Counted from the first letter of the stretch, positions 44,488 to 56,259 are shown. The stretch is 64,000 nt of DNA from Gloeopeniophorella convolvens (GCA_022496205.1 WTXD01000010.1:124001-188000), one strand, 5' to 3'. Notes: generated by a model from the sequence alone, not told the origin. Program-made: numbers and translations.

Positions 44488-46814
44488 ATGGGAGGTATCA
44501 TGTCCACGATGCTCGCTGGTTCACCATGGGGACAGGGCCCGCTCGATCCGACGTCGCCTTTCCGCAAGGCTCTCCCTTCATCTAGTCAACGTGTCACCAC
44601 ATGGAGCCAAGCCTCGCTTCTCCCGCCCCCCGAGAGGGCCGCCTTCGCGGTCACGTCGCGGCTGCTCGCTAGCATCGTCACGGAGTCACTCCTCCATGCA
44701 TACTATGTTCCACTACACTCTGATGAGGCCTGTGGTGCTTGCGTTATTCTGTCGACTCACGTTATGGGAGCGCACCCTGTACTCACGAGGTCCCTGCGCC
44801 CCGCGGATGTATTTGCAATCATTCCCTTGCACCAAGAACCCGTTTTCGGTGGCGTGTCAACCCCTCACGGACGACCCATATGGCTGCTAGACCCGTTGGA
44901 TATGTTACCTTTTATTTTTGGGCTATCAGCCCGCGGCTCCGAGTCTGATCCTATTGTAGGTCTATTGCTTCATTTGTGTGGATTGCCTTACTTACCATTC
45001 TCAATCGCGTTAGAGCACCTTGGAGGCATCTATCCTCTCTTGTCTTGCCCCTCCCCCATGGCAGCTTGAAGAATTCTCCGTCCTCTCGCAAAACTGGGAC
45101 CCACTTCACTGGTGGAGAAAGTTCGCGGCAAACGTCATAATCAGTAATGATGTCGACACTACTCTGACAGATGAACTTAAGAGTTCTTACATATGGCAAA
45201 GTACGCCACCACGTTGGTACACACGTTCTCCGCTGTAACTGAGCACGTTTCTCTACAGGGGCAGTCTACGAAAACCCTCCAGCCAGTCCTACCCTCTTCT
45301 CGCCAGCTATCGAATGGGAGCAATCCATAGTCGAAGGTCATCCGACTCACCCTGTACGTGACCGACTCGACTCGCCTCCCACGCTGATCTCACATTTGAC
45401 AAGATGCACCGCGCCCGTCATGCTGTCCACCCTCTTCCGCATCATGATCCGCAAAGCCGGGACTGGAACAAACCTTGGATCCGCTTCGCTGTCGTGCCTC
45501 GGGCGAGGCTCGATATTTTAGGACCTTTTGAATCAGAAATCCGTGCCATCACTGAAGTAGCCTCACGCACTGCGGGCCGCCCTTTCCCAGAGCAGGATGG
45601 ATTCGTCGTAGTCCCCGTCTATGATTTGCAAATTGCAAACTTGCGTGCCAAGTTTCCAGATGTAGAAATCCTAGACGAGGCCTTCACTGTTTGTGCGCTG
45701 GGGCAAGCGAGTATCCGGTATGTGTTTTTCGCCTTCGGTGTACGACCGATCGTCCTTACGAGACAATAGAACCGTCGTATTCCCAGAGATACAAGATGTT
45801 GCGCTCAAGCTGTCAGTCGGCATTCGCATCTCTTCAGCCCTTCGTACCATCTCCCACTTTACCGCCAATCTGGGTCCGCGCTTCTCGACAGAAGTTGTGC
45901 CTAAGCTGGCCATTGATCCGCAAGTCTTGTGCATCGAACAGGAAACTGCCAGCGCAATCTGTGTCAGGAATGGTCAAGGTGTCGCCCTCGACCCGGACAT
46001 CGCAAAACACCTTACAGCTGTCATCAGGAAGCAGTTTGTTCCAGAAGACGACGAGGCTGTAGTCATGTGTGCCGCCCTTCTGGAAGCAGGTCATTCCGAC
46101 CTGCCGGGCGGGATACCGGTGGTAGAGCATGTCATGGGTTTGGACACGCAGGAGAAGCGCCTAGCGTTTTTCGATGAGTGAGTACCCCAGCCCCTGTCGA
46201 GCTCCTCCCTAGCTGAGAACAGAGGACCAGGTATGCTTCCCTCCTCACAGCAGCAGTCGTCCCTGCTTTGCTTCACAACGGCGTCGCCTTTGAAGCGCAC
46301 CCCCAGAACACACTCTTGCGCGTATCGCGCTCCTCTCGCACGCTCAAAGGCTTCGTTCTGCGTGACCTCGGCGGCCTCCGTGTCCATCCTCCCACCCTGA
46401 AAGCATCCACTGGCAGCCAATTCGAGTTCCTCCCAGACCACTGCGTCGTCACATCAACGCGCGAGGAGGCCGCGAAGAAGCTGTACCACACACTTATACA
46501 CAACCACCTCCAGCGCCTTGCGCGGGTGCTGCGGCTGCACAGCGATGGAAGCGCGTGGGTGGTGGTGCGCAAGCATCTGAATCGCGAAATTCCACGTGAG
46601 TCGTGGCTCTGGGCAGCCTGGATGGACGAAGCAGTTGAGAGTCTCCCTGGCAAATGCTTGGTAAGGATGAAATTGGAAGGCGTCTATCGGGATGTAAGCA
46701 ATCCGCCATCTGGCATCTTGGACGCGTTTGCTGACGATCGGCTCCCAGTCTGTCTACGAGTCGTTCCCAAATATGGTTCATTTCCGGCCTGCTGTTGGGG
46801 GCACCGAGAAGTAG
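44488..46814 (+). CDS. NRPS-independent siderophore synthetase (IucA/IucC family)
   Basis: ATP-dependent synthetase that condenses a carboxylate such as citrate with amines or alcohols to make hydroxamate or carboxylate siderophores. The open frame starts at 44,488 (MGGIMSTMLAG); 44,503 is an alternative Met. Exon 1 ends at 44,955 (ESDPI). Exon 2 starts at 45,014 and contains LEEFSVLSQNWDPLHWWRKF. The hallmark EGHPTHP|MHRARH is split by an intron near 45,355-45,404. Later parts: PWIRFAVVPRARLDILGPF, SVGIRISSALRTISHFTANL, LDTQEKRLAFFDE, and the C-terminal FhuF-like segment VVPALLHNGVAFEAHPQNTL with GFVLRDLGGLRVHP. After the last intron it ends SVYESFPNMVHFRPAVGGTE. In similar fungal enzymes this family makes rhizoferrin-like compounds; the product here is not known. 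Confidence 0.85.
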
Positions 46815-46962
46815 AACCGCGTCGAGATCCATAGAAAGCTGTCTTACGACGCCTCACGAAGATCATCATCGTTCAAAGTCGTTTATCTTAGAGTGTGAAT
46901 ATCACGGAACATTAACATTTGTTTGCGCGCTACTTTCCAACGATGACCTCAGATCTTTGATT

Positions 46963-49022
46963 TCAGGACGGGTAGACGATAATCTTATCCAAGTCCGCGG
47001 CGTAATCTACTCCTTGTCAGATATCGATCTTCACGAAGTTGCTAATCGTGGTGACGTACTGCTTTGGCCGCTTCCAAATGTGATACTGTTCGTGCCCTGG
47101 CGCAGGCTGAGCTTGACAGGGACGCTGAGGACGACGTTTCCGCCTCCCGTGTCCGGTTGGTCGACGAGCACGCTCGAGCCGCCATTCACGCTTCCCAATC
47201 GGAGTCAGGCATAATTGGCGATGCAGTGCGATTATGGAGGTGTCCGTACCTCACTGTCGTGTTACGCCACGTCGAGTCGCCATTCGCGAAGTACAGCGCG
47301 ACCCACTGCGCCTTGCCGAGGCCCTGCACGTTGTTGACCGTGACGGAGCCCCCGTTCCCTATACCGCGCAGCAGCAGTAAGCAAGCATCGACCGCGACGG
47401 CGCTCGTGCGGGTGCGCGGCACGCACCGAGATACCCGACCGCGCGCCCGCCGGAGAACGACGAGCTGGAGAGAAGCGTCGCGGACCCGCCGAGCGTGCCG
47501 CTCTCCGCCTCGTACGCCGTGCCGTTGACGACGCTGTACGTGCCTGCATTCAGGTCGACCGTCCAGACGTCCGCGTGCACGATCTGCGGCGCGCCGCTCG
47601 ACCAGTCGAGCGGGTACCAGATGTAGCGGCTGCTGCCGAGCAGATCTGGGCGCCAGCGGTCGCCCATGTAGATCGCGTTGGTGCCGAGCGGCATGTCGTA
47701 ATTGTTCTGCGAGAAGTAGGTGCGCGTCGCGGAGGGCGCGATGTCGGCCTGGCGACCAGGGGCCGGAGAGCGACTGCCAGGCGCGGTGGTTAGGAGGGCG
47801 TGCTGCGCATTGGGGTTGATGCGTACCGTGGCTTGGAAGAATTTGTTGGCGTTTGGGTCCCATCCACTGGTGTGGGAGGCGAAGAGGTAATATATCTGTG
47901 CAGATCTGTTAGGGAATGCTTGGTAGTTCCGTTAAGCACTTGCCCCGTTCCTCTTGAGCATCCCGGGCGCCTCGAGGGTCGCACCCGACAGGACGCTGAC
48001 TTGGGACGTTACATTGTAGTAGTTGGCATCGAGTTCCGTGATCTTGAAGTTCTGATTATTGTCGGAGGCATACAGCAGGTACGCCGAAGCTGTGCAAGAG
48101 CCGTCAATCTCGAGCGCAACGGTTTATGATCAGTCTGCAATGCATACAGTCGGCTGAAAACGACTGGTTAATGGCCTGGGCGCATCATGTGTAGACAGCA
48201 CTCACTATCTTGGAACAGCCCCATGTCGCGTGAATCAGCGCCCAGAGGCTTCCAGCTGCCTTTGTAGGTGTACGGGCCGCATGGCGAACTTGCGGTCGCA
48301 ACGCCGACCATAGCAGCACCATAGCTACGTTGGCACTCATGCGGTCAGTACAGAGCGATCTAGGGGGCTCATGGCTAGGACGCACTTGCTGGTGTCAGAA
48401 TGGAACCACATCACGTACTCAGAGTTCTGCCCAGAGCATCATTTCACTGTGGTCCGCTCGGGCCTGGGTACCAGCGCACCTTCGCATTGAACAGCACTAT
48501 TAACAAGGGATGTCAGAACCGGGTAGGTCAGTTGGTTGACAAGTGCTGTACCCACCTTTGGGTCGTTCGACGATGTTGGAGTTTGAAATCATGGTGCCGG
48601 AGATCGGACTCAACGCATCGTTCTGCCGCGACCAGTTCACAAGGTCCGTCGACTGCACCAACAACCAAAAATCTGTCAGTAGCGCGCGTCAATGGGCTGG
48701 GAGAAGGCTTACGGTATAACACGACACAGCGTGGAACAGCGCGCTGTTTGCTGCTTTGTCCTCTCCGAACCAGTACCAGTGCTCCCAACCTGCAGCATCC
48801 CACGCATCAGTCAGCAGCACAAGCGCAGAGTCGCGTCACGCCTCAGGCTGCAGGTGCATACAGTGGCGCGCGTACCTTGAGAAACCCGCCCCCGTGCGCC
48901 TGGATGACGTTCCCGCTCGTGTCCGTCCACGTCGCGCCAGGCACGATGTCCTGCGCGTACACAGCAACCACCGCAACTGCAACCGCCGCCAGAGTGAACA
49001 GTGCCTTCCACAGCGAAGCCAT
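46963..49022 (-). CDS. Secreted GH43 exo-beta-1,3-galactanase-like enzyme with CBM35
   Basis: Wall-polysaccharide hydrolase, probably cutting the beta-1,3-galactan core of arabinogalactan proteins. The ATG at 49,022 begins a signal peptide (MASLWKALFTLAAVAVAVVA, then VYA before QDIVPG). GH43 landmarks: WTDTSGNVIQAHGGGFLK, NALSPISGTMISNSNIVERP (near 48,610), VMWFHSDTS, ADSRDMGLFQD, YLLYASDNNQNFKITELDAN, LEAPGMLKRNG (candidate acid Glu), FASHTSGWDPN, QNNYDMPLGTNAIYMGDRW and YIWYPLDWSSGAPQIVHADV. A CBM35-type module follows (YEAESGTLGG, SGGRAVGYL, VALYFANGDSTWRN), with a tail DTGGGNVVLSVPVKLSLRQG and YAADLDKIIVYPS. At least nine exons. Order and motifs match the characterised white-rot Pc1,3Gal43A type. 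Confidence 0.87.
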
Positions 49023-49805
49023 GTTGCGCCACCATGACACCAGCGCAGCACCACTTGCTACTTATACGCCGCGGGCGCCGACGATTCTCCCTTCCTCCTC
49101 CGGAGAAGCGTAGGGCATGTGCGACCACGGGGCCTGTCGCCAATGATGCAGATGGGCGGGGAGTACTGAATTTCACGGTGCGGTCCGCGCGCGTCACAGG
49201 ACACAGACTCGCAGATTGCGCCGTGGCACTGCGTGCATAGCAGACTTATTCTCACGAAAAAAGGCTTCGAAAAGCTGGATATTTGTTTAACTTACTTGTT
49301 ATTATTTAATCTCAAAAAACGAGGATTAGTGAAGTTAACATTCTCTACAAGCTTTTTGATAAGGGGTAAAGTCTGTGCCTGAAGTTAAAGTTTTCTACCA
49401 GATTCCTGAGCCATAAACATCCGGTAAGACATTTCTCGGAAATCTAAACAAAACACTCATTCTGGGTGTCAAAGCGTGAAGAATATGGGTGATTGTTTGA
49501 CTTTATTGCCAACTATGTTTGCATGGGGAAGTCGTGAGAGAAGGTTAACTTTATTAGGAAACTTTCTTCCCCTTTAAGAGTGCTTAGAGAGTCATTAAGT
49601 TTCTGATAACCACTTTTCCGGACGACAAAAAGCGAAAACAAGTTTAACATATATCTCGCTTATTCAAACCTTTTTCCTTCAGGATAAGTCTGCTGTGCAC
49701 GCAGTGGTGGGCCAGGCTCGTGTCGGAGAATGACATCCGAGTCGTGGCTTGTACTAGACCGCTTGTGTCAACGTGAAGCTAGTGGGTGTCACGAGGTGTC
49801 ACGCG
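49023..49805. other. GH43 promoter followed by an AT-rich stretch without genes
   Basis: The first ~200 bp is likely the GH43 promoter. From about 49,256 to 49,690 composition turns strongly AT-rich, unlike the surroundings, and GAAGTTAA or AAGTTTAAC strings recur (near 49,320, 49,380, 49,540 and 49,640). It looks like an old transposon remnant, but I cannot name it. Confidence 0.45.
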
Positions 49806-50148
49806 ACGCGCGTCTGCGAGGGTCCTGCGAGCACTGGGCCGATGCCAACCTCTTTGTTGGGAAAGAGCGTGGAAATAGTCAGAAAAAGAGGATAACTATA
49901 TCCACACTCTTGTATTTCAAATATGTGTGAAAATAATTCAACTCTACTCAGAGTTTTCTCGGTGTTCGGCTCAAAAGTTAAACTATTCACGCAAATTACC
50001 CTGAAATTCAGGGAAGAAGTTAAACTTTATTTAGGTTACTTTACGCCGTAAGAGCCTGGATATAGTTATCCTCTTTTCTCACCATTTCCACGCTCTTTCC
50101 CGACAAAGAGTTTGGCATCGGCCCAGTGGAGACTCCTGCGAGGGTCGC
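49806..50148. repeat. Large inverted repeat (hairpin, MITE-like)
   Basis: The arm at 49,806-49,902 reads into GGGCCGATGCCAACCTCTTT and ends GAGGATAACTATATCC. The arm at 50,058-50,148 is its near-exact reverse complement with few mismatches. The 155-bp loop is AT-rich and has two AAGTTAAAC strings. Outward ends lie in GCGAGGGTC. No target duplication was found, so the outer limits are uncertain. Confidence 0.65.
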
Positions 50149-50289
50149 GCCCGGCGCAATCGGCCCGCCACACTGGAACGCCAGTGTCACGAATTGTTGC
50201 CACAACTTGAAATGTCGCCACAACCTGGAAAACGCTTATATTGCGCGTCCGCTCAAATGGACGGGACAACACATTGACCCCGTCACGCC

Positions 50290-53200
50290 ATGTCAAAACG
50301 CCCCGCATCCAGGTCCCCTCCTCTCGTGCCCAGCTTTCCCCTTTCGCAGGACTCAGCCTCCTTTCCATCCATCGCAGCTGCAGAGTTGGAAGACCCATTC
50401 ATAGTCGGACTGGGGAGCTCTACCCAACTAACCAGTATGCGCCCTCAGACCAAGAAGCAGAAAGTCGAGAGCGCTGATGACTCAGGCACAGCCCCTCGCG
50501 AGCCTCCTCTTTTCAAATCAGATGGCACATTCGCGCCCGAAGGCATCCTAGCTTCCCTTGATCAAAAGGCGATCGAAGAATTCAACGATACATTAGCCTT
50601 CGCCGCGGGGAGGGTTAAGAGTGATGTCGAATTGGAGAATAAACTTTCCGCTATTCACGCAACAGCGGGGGACGCGCTCGAGACCATTCCCAAGCTAAGC
50701 TCAAATGTGATCGAAAAAAAGGAGTTCCGGCAAAGGCTCTCCGACCCTGGGAAGCGGCGGGAGTTCTTCAAGCTACTGAAGGACCTAGAACAGAAAGGTG
50801 ACTTCCGAGGGCTGATAGTAGGCGGTATGTTCGCCACTTAGATATTGATATTGAAAGGTCTGACGTTCCGCGCCAGATCTGTTCTTCAAAGAGCCGCTGA
50901 ATAAGTTCAACCCGAATCGTGAGTGTCATCTGTTCCGCAGATCACATCCCCGATCGTGGCTGACACAATCTTTCAATCTGTCTAGCTAAAGTGGTTATTG
51001 TCGACGAATCACCTGAACAAGATCAGCATGACGGTATGTCCATGTAGGTGTTCTGCCTCGCACATAGTTAACAGCCTCGCAGCAACTACACGCTCTTGGG
51101 TGACCGATTTCGTGGACAGTGAAATGGCCACGAAGGCGCTGGAGGATCACATCCGCCGGACTCCGAACCAGGTGACGAAGAGATATGGCCCCTTTTGTCC
51201 CATCATCCAGTCGTCAGGGATGGGCAAGTCTCGTCTACTCGACGAATTCGCCAAGAACCATTTCTCAATTCCTATCAACTTGCGCGGCCCCAACTCTAAG
51301 GGTATGGCAGTGCTCGTTTCGCGCCTGGTAGTGTCTCATCGCATCCCGTAGGATTCCCACCGCCGGACGCCAATGTCCGTGATTACCTGACCTATATCGA
51401 TGAAGACAATCCGGAGTATTCGAAGGTGTCGGGCGTTCGGATGTATGCGTTCCTCCGTGCCTTACTCTCCCATGCAACGACCGTGGTCAAATCATTTGGC
51501 GACCGAGATCGGATGGAACGAATCGCACTGTTCAGAGAGTACATGGCGGAAGGGCATAGCATGAAGAGCGTAGGGGGGCGTAGGAAACTCTTCTACGATG
51601 AGGTTCTGAAGGAAGCTGTAAAGGTACTGTCAGCTATTTTCGCTGGCGCTCAACTTCTCATGCAAGCCATCGCAGTTTCAAAAAGAAGCCCCGCTTGCAG
51701 GTAAGGGCTCTCCAAGCAAGCAGGAAGTTCCCGGGGACAAGACCCGTTTGTTCGAAGCAGCACTGGCTCTCAGACAAGCGCTCTATTCCTCGATAATAAT
51801 AGACGAAGGGACGGAGCTCCCCGCGATCCCGGACATCATCATCACATTCGACGAAGCGCACGAGCTTACGAAGAAGTTCGGCGCCGGATCATCCCTGTCG
51901 AATTTCACTCAGCTTCGACGGGCTCTCCGCATGCTTCACGAAGGCTCTGCCTACGCATTCTTCCTGTCCACCGATTCCAAGATCTCTGAGTTCGCTCCCA
52001 CTCAACATCGCGACAGCTCCAATCGGATCTTGGACGGTGATCTATTTTTGGACAGGCCTTTCAGCGCACTCGGCTTTGACCAGCTCATGACATCGCGCAA
52101 GATCGGTGCCGCGTTCAGGACTATCGAAGATGTCACGTCGATGGAATGCATCGCGCATATGGGGCGGCCTCTGTGAGCTGCTCTTCACGAACGTCCTCGA
52201 TCCACACTGACATCAATGCAGGTGGGGTTCGCGATACGACCATGGCAGCGAGGAAGTCAAGGATCAGCTTCTCCGTTTCGCCCAGAATAAACTGATCTGT
52301 GGGGGCGTCCTTCGGAGCAAAGATGACCTCACCGAGGCCCAGATGTTCGCGCTAGTATCGCAGCGTCTGCCCCTGGACATCAACAGTGCGCGCTACATGA
52401 CGTATTGGCCAGCCGAGATCGAGGAGAAGGCGCACAAGCAAGTGGAGAGTCATATGCGTATCTGCCTGGAGGTATCGCAAGGCCACGAATATATGCTCAG
52501 CTTCTCGGCGTCCGAGCCGCTCCTCTCGGAGGCGGCCTCTGTGCTCATGCGAGCTGACGACCTCGGATTCGACCTCCCTCTTGTTCTGCAGACGGTTCTG
52601 AGCGGCTATTGCATCAGTCAGGGAGATCGCGGCGAGCTGGTGGTCGCGGCATTCTTCACGTGGGCACGCGACAAAGTGGCCGCTGCGAAGCATGGAAGCG
52701 CACCTTCGCGAGGAGGTTGCTCACCAATCTTCTCTGTGCGGGAGCTACTTTCCAAGCTCTTCGTCTCGTCTATGGACCACCATTGTCCACCTGTGGCCCG
52801 CCAAGAGGACGTCACGAAGACGTATAAAGACATGTTCGGGTCCGATGGACAGACGTTCATGCATTTCAATCACTTCATCAAAGCTCTCGAGATCAACGTC
52901 GTCCGGCAAGAGTATCTCCTCTATTACCTGTCGCGCGGCGCGGGTGCGTTTGGAGCAAGATGTCAGCCGGGCGTCGACCTAGTGATTCCTTACCTCTACA
53001 AGAGCGGCGAGCTCGAGACCAAGAATCTTGGATACATCCTTGTGCAGGTGAAGCTTTACAGCACGAAGGTTTCGCCTTCTGCGGCGCTCTTCCGCAACAT
53101 GGATCCATTCCACCTCAAGCTGTTCGATTCAAAAGACCCGGATGCGGGCGCTGTGCCCATCATCCGGATCGTGTTCTCGCTGGGTGGTGACGAGGCAAGT

Positions 53201-53638
53201 TTCCAACAGATGTCATACGACAGTGCAGCAGATGCTGCGTACGATTATTACTTCGTCAACGGGCATCCACGCTTTACATCGTTCGACTACTGGTGTTCGG
53301 GCATCTCCGGGGAGACGCTGGGACCGGCCGCCGAGTCTTCCGCGCAGTGGGTGGCGCTCGCGCGGACGGCGTGCGATCGGGCCATTTTCTCCGAGACTGC
53401 CTCGGCGGAGTCTATGCAACGCAAGACGTATCCGTGCGGCTCGACCGTATTGACGCATTGGCGGGAATGGGTCCACAACCCTCCTTCTCCGCCTGAACCC
53501 GAGGAAAAGGACAGCAATAGTGGCGCAAAACGGGAGAACGGCGGCGGAAAGAGAGGGACTGGCAACGGAAAGAAAGGGACTGGCAATGGAAAGAAAGGGA
53601 ATCCTGGCGCATCAAAAGGCAAACAACGCGCCACTTGA
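50290..53638 (+). CDS. Crinkler-like P-loop NTPase with putative PD-(D/E)xK nuclease domain, intact
   Basis: Exons 50290-50824, 50877-50918, 50986-51033, 51083-51301, 51352-51623, 51676-52172 and 52222-53638 join in frame to 1,009 residues, all with GT-AG introns of about 50-68 bp. The N-terminus is Ser/Pro-rich with a basic patch (RPQTKKQKVES), then a helical domain (LSDPGKRREFFKLLKDLEQ). The NTPase core has Walker A IIQSSGMGKSRLLDEF (near 51,210-51,255), Walker B IIITFDEAHEL (near 51,835) and a sensor-like FFLSTDSKISEF. In the C-terminal half, GAGAFGARCQPGVDLVIPYL and YILVQVKLYS (near 52,940-53,055) show the D...QxK pattern of restriction-endonuclease-like folds. The tail is a Lys/Gly-rich repeat (GKKGTGNGKKGN). 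NTPase-plus-nuclease proteins of this kind are grouped with Crinkler effectors and related mobile genes. The role here is unknown; conflict between genomes or nuclear DNA cutting is conjecture. Confidence 0.75.
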
Positions 53639-54572
53639 ACGCGCATTCGCCAGATGGTGCTTGGGGAGAGTTGCGGTGACTGGGAGGCCAGGAACGACGC
53701 AATCATGTGCGTAGATCCCCGCGACTATCAATCCTGTAAGACTGCTGTTCCGTACTCGCATCATGGTTTGGTCCAGTTGTTCTATCACGTTGTAGCGCGT
53801 AGATAAGGTGTATAATATGTACAGTGAATACAATGGCAACAAACATGTCCACCAAACTGTGCCGCGGCGTACTTTGAAGTTCGTGCAGTCCAAATTCTCA
53901 TCGGTATTCTAGGCCATGTGGTGGACTGAATCGCTGCGCAGCGGCGACACGATGGGCGTGCGCAGTCTACCGCGACCGGACCGCGCGCGCACTGGCAGCG
54001 CGCGTGGCTAAGCCGTCGGGCCCACAGTGCACACACTGGCCCCGTACTCGCCGTTTCCCCTCTGACCTTCGTCGGTGTGGCACGCGCGACGTGTTCAAAC
54101 ATGCGCGGCGTCCAATCAAAGCCCTTTTTATCATGGAGTCGTAGCGAGTATACAATGTGTGTATTTACGTGGAGCAAACGCGCACCGTTTGCTGTGAATT
54201 GACGACCGTACTCATTCAACACCGTGACACTCGGGATAGATTATGTTTGAGTTGTGCGGGCTGGGCAGCCCAAGCACAGGATAGGTCGCCCTGGGTTGCG
54301 TGAAATGGCAGGGTCCGAGCGGTTCTGAAGCCGCCTATCAACGCAGATATGCTGTCGAGTGAGATGTCGGAAGCGCCGTCGCATGATCAGGACCAGGAGT
54401 TCAGAGTAAGCACGCGTCCTCTGCGCGGCGGCGCACAAGTCAGCATCCAGAGTACACACAAGAAACGCACACAAATACCAGCCAGAAAGAATCGCCAGAA
54501 ATCATAATGTCTTTCTTTCGTACTTCGGCTTCAGCTTCGCACCTCGTAACCCCAAGTTCAGCAGAATCGTGG
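53639..54572. other. 3' flank of the intact NTPase gene within duplication copy A
   Basis: About 930 bp with clear similarity to 59,680-60,450 but no supported gene. It is probably the shared intergenic spacer between the NTPase gene and the C2-domain gene. Confidence 0.6.
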
Positions 54573-54800
54573 CTAGCGCAGGCCGCCGCCGCCGACCGCC
54601 TCCGCGCGGCGCGGTGGTAGCCCCGGCGCGCTGTCGGGCGTGAGGTTGAGCTCGAGGTCGAGCGTGCGCGCGAGCTCCGCGTCGCGCTCCTCCGGTGCTC
54701 GCGCGCCACGCGTAGGCGTTCCTCGCGCTGCTGGCATCTCGCGCGCGACGCGATCGTCCGCATCCTCTGGCGGCGGCTGCGAATGCGGATGGGGTGAGCG
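54573..54800 (-). pseudogene. Duplicated 3' fragment of the C2-domain gene
   Basis: Matches the last ~240 coding bases of the C2-domain gene at 60,451-60,690, including the stop at 54,573 (GGGLR end). It contains small deletions and frame changes relative to it. There is no promoter or upstream part, so it is a dead fragment carried along in duplication copy A. Confidence 0.8.
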
Positions 54801-56259
54801 CAGCGCGCCCCGCTACGCGCAAACTGGTGCTGCCTATGCAACATCAAGGTCACTTTCGAGAGCTCCGAGTCCAAGACGTATTAACATGCATGAGCGTCAA
54901 CACAATCACGAACACAAGCGGCTTTGCAAGCAAGCAGCGGCACCCGCCGCTGCAGGCGGCCCTTCTCGAGTTGAGTCCTCGCACAGTATTCAGGGCTGAC
55001 TCTGTTTGATTAAGTGGGACATAGGTATGTATTATTTTTATTATATGTATACGAATTGGAGTACATTCGCAGCCTTTTTTTTAACCAGGTCGAGCTGACA
55101 GAATATGCCGGGGCGAGGCAGAGTTCTATGAGCAAGCAGGGGCACTGCGCCCAGCGCCCACACCATGTACTCGTCATTCGTCAGCCATACAGTGCAGCAA
55201 CATCCACGCCGTCGCGCGAGGTATCGTGCACCGAAATGGTAGCGGGCCCCTGCATCTCCCAAAGTCAGCTCATGAGATCTGAGACGCCGAGCACGGCGCC
55301 GGGCTCGAAGCCGAGCGCCGCGCCAGGTCCCGGTGGCGGCGTACGCGTGAGGAAGCGTGCGGGGCGGCGGGAGGCGGTGGCCTCGGAGCCGCACGTGTGC
55401 GCGTCGCGCAGGATTGCGTGCGCGTGCATGAAAAGTATCGTCACGACTAGGAGGCGGCGCCCTATGTATGTGTCGTCTTGCGTCAAGCGGTGCAAGAAGT
55501 CTGCCACAGGGTGCTGGGGGTGTGTGGGAGTCGGGGTTGGGTTTGGAGCGCATCGAGCGGCACGGCGGGGTGCCAGTGCAAGGCCTCGTGCAGCAGCGCG
55601 GGCGCATCGATTGGCATGGGCAGGCGTGCGTGTCCAAGGACGGCGTCGAACTCCGCATGCGCGCGTTGTTGAACACCATCACGAGCACAAGGCGTGCAAC
55701 ATAGCGTAGATCTGTGTGCGTGGTTAGCATGGAGCTCCATGCGCGCATTTGCGCAGGTGCACGCACGGTCTCGACGATGGCATGCGGTGTGGGGTGCGCT
55801 AGCACTGCGCGGACGGTGTGCGTGGGGGAGGCCACTGAAGTACATGTTCCCGGGCACCACGAGCGCCATGAGCTGTTCTTCTACCATTGAGTTTTCGTGC
55901 CATGATTCGAGGTGAGTAGGGGGCTGTGAGAGTGGGAAAGCGAGCATGAGGCCAGGTCAAACAGGTCAAAGTGCACCATGCCGCCCCTGCACCAGCAGCT
56001 CCTGCTACCTAGTCCGCGCTGCGCAACTGGCGCAAGCAGAGAGAGCAGCGGGGGATTCGGGGGTGCAGGTGCAGGAGAGCGTAGGGCCAGGTAGGAGGGA
56101 GGGGATCGGCGACGGTAGGTGTGAGACAGACAGGTAAGGGGATGTGAGGGGATGTGCCGTGGATGTGGTTGGGCGATTCGCGCTTCCAGCAGTGGGGCAT
56201 ACATAATCATCCGTCATCCGCCCTCAACATTATGGCCCGGGGGTAGAGCACGGCAAAAA
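54801..56259. other. Spacer between the duplication copies
   Basis: Apart from the P450 relic (55,265-55,900) I see no gene. A pyrimidine/purine-skewed stretch with AGGGGATGTG repeats lies near 56,090-56,165. Confidence 0.5.
55265..55900 (-). pseudogene. Decayed cytochrome P450 fragment
   Basis: P450-like pieces appear in succession but in different frames on the minus strand. They are an I-helix-adjacent VLVMVFNNA followed by QQRAHAEFDAVLGHARLP, an ExxR-region LLHEALHWHPAVPL in which the Arg is His, then DDTYIG, FMHAHAILRDAHT and ARFLT. The heme-Cys loop was not found. Frame changes plus the altered ExxR motif indicate a relic. It lies between the two duplication copies and is not part of either. 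Confidence 0.5.

Larger units (their letters stand above)
50234..54800 (+). repeat. Segmental duplication, copy A
   Basis: Similarity with copy B (56,260-60,696) starts about 55 bp upstream of the NTPase gene (CGCTTATAT...CGTCCGCTCAA). It continues through the gene and its 3' flank and ends inside sequence matching the 3' end of the C2-domain gene. The offset is about 6.0 kb over the gene and about 5.9 kb at the far end. Confidence 0.85.
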
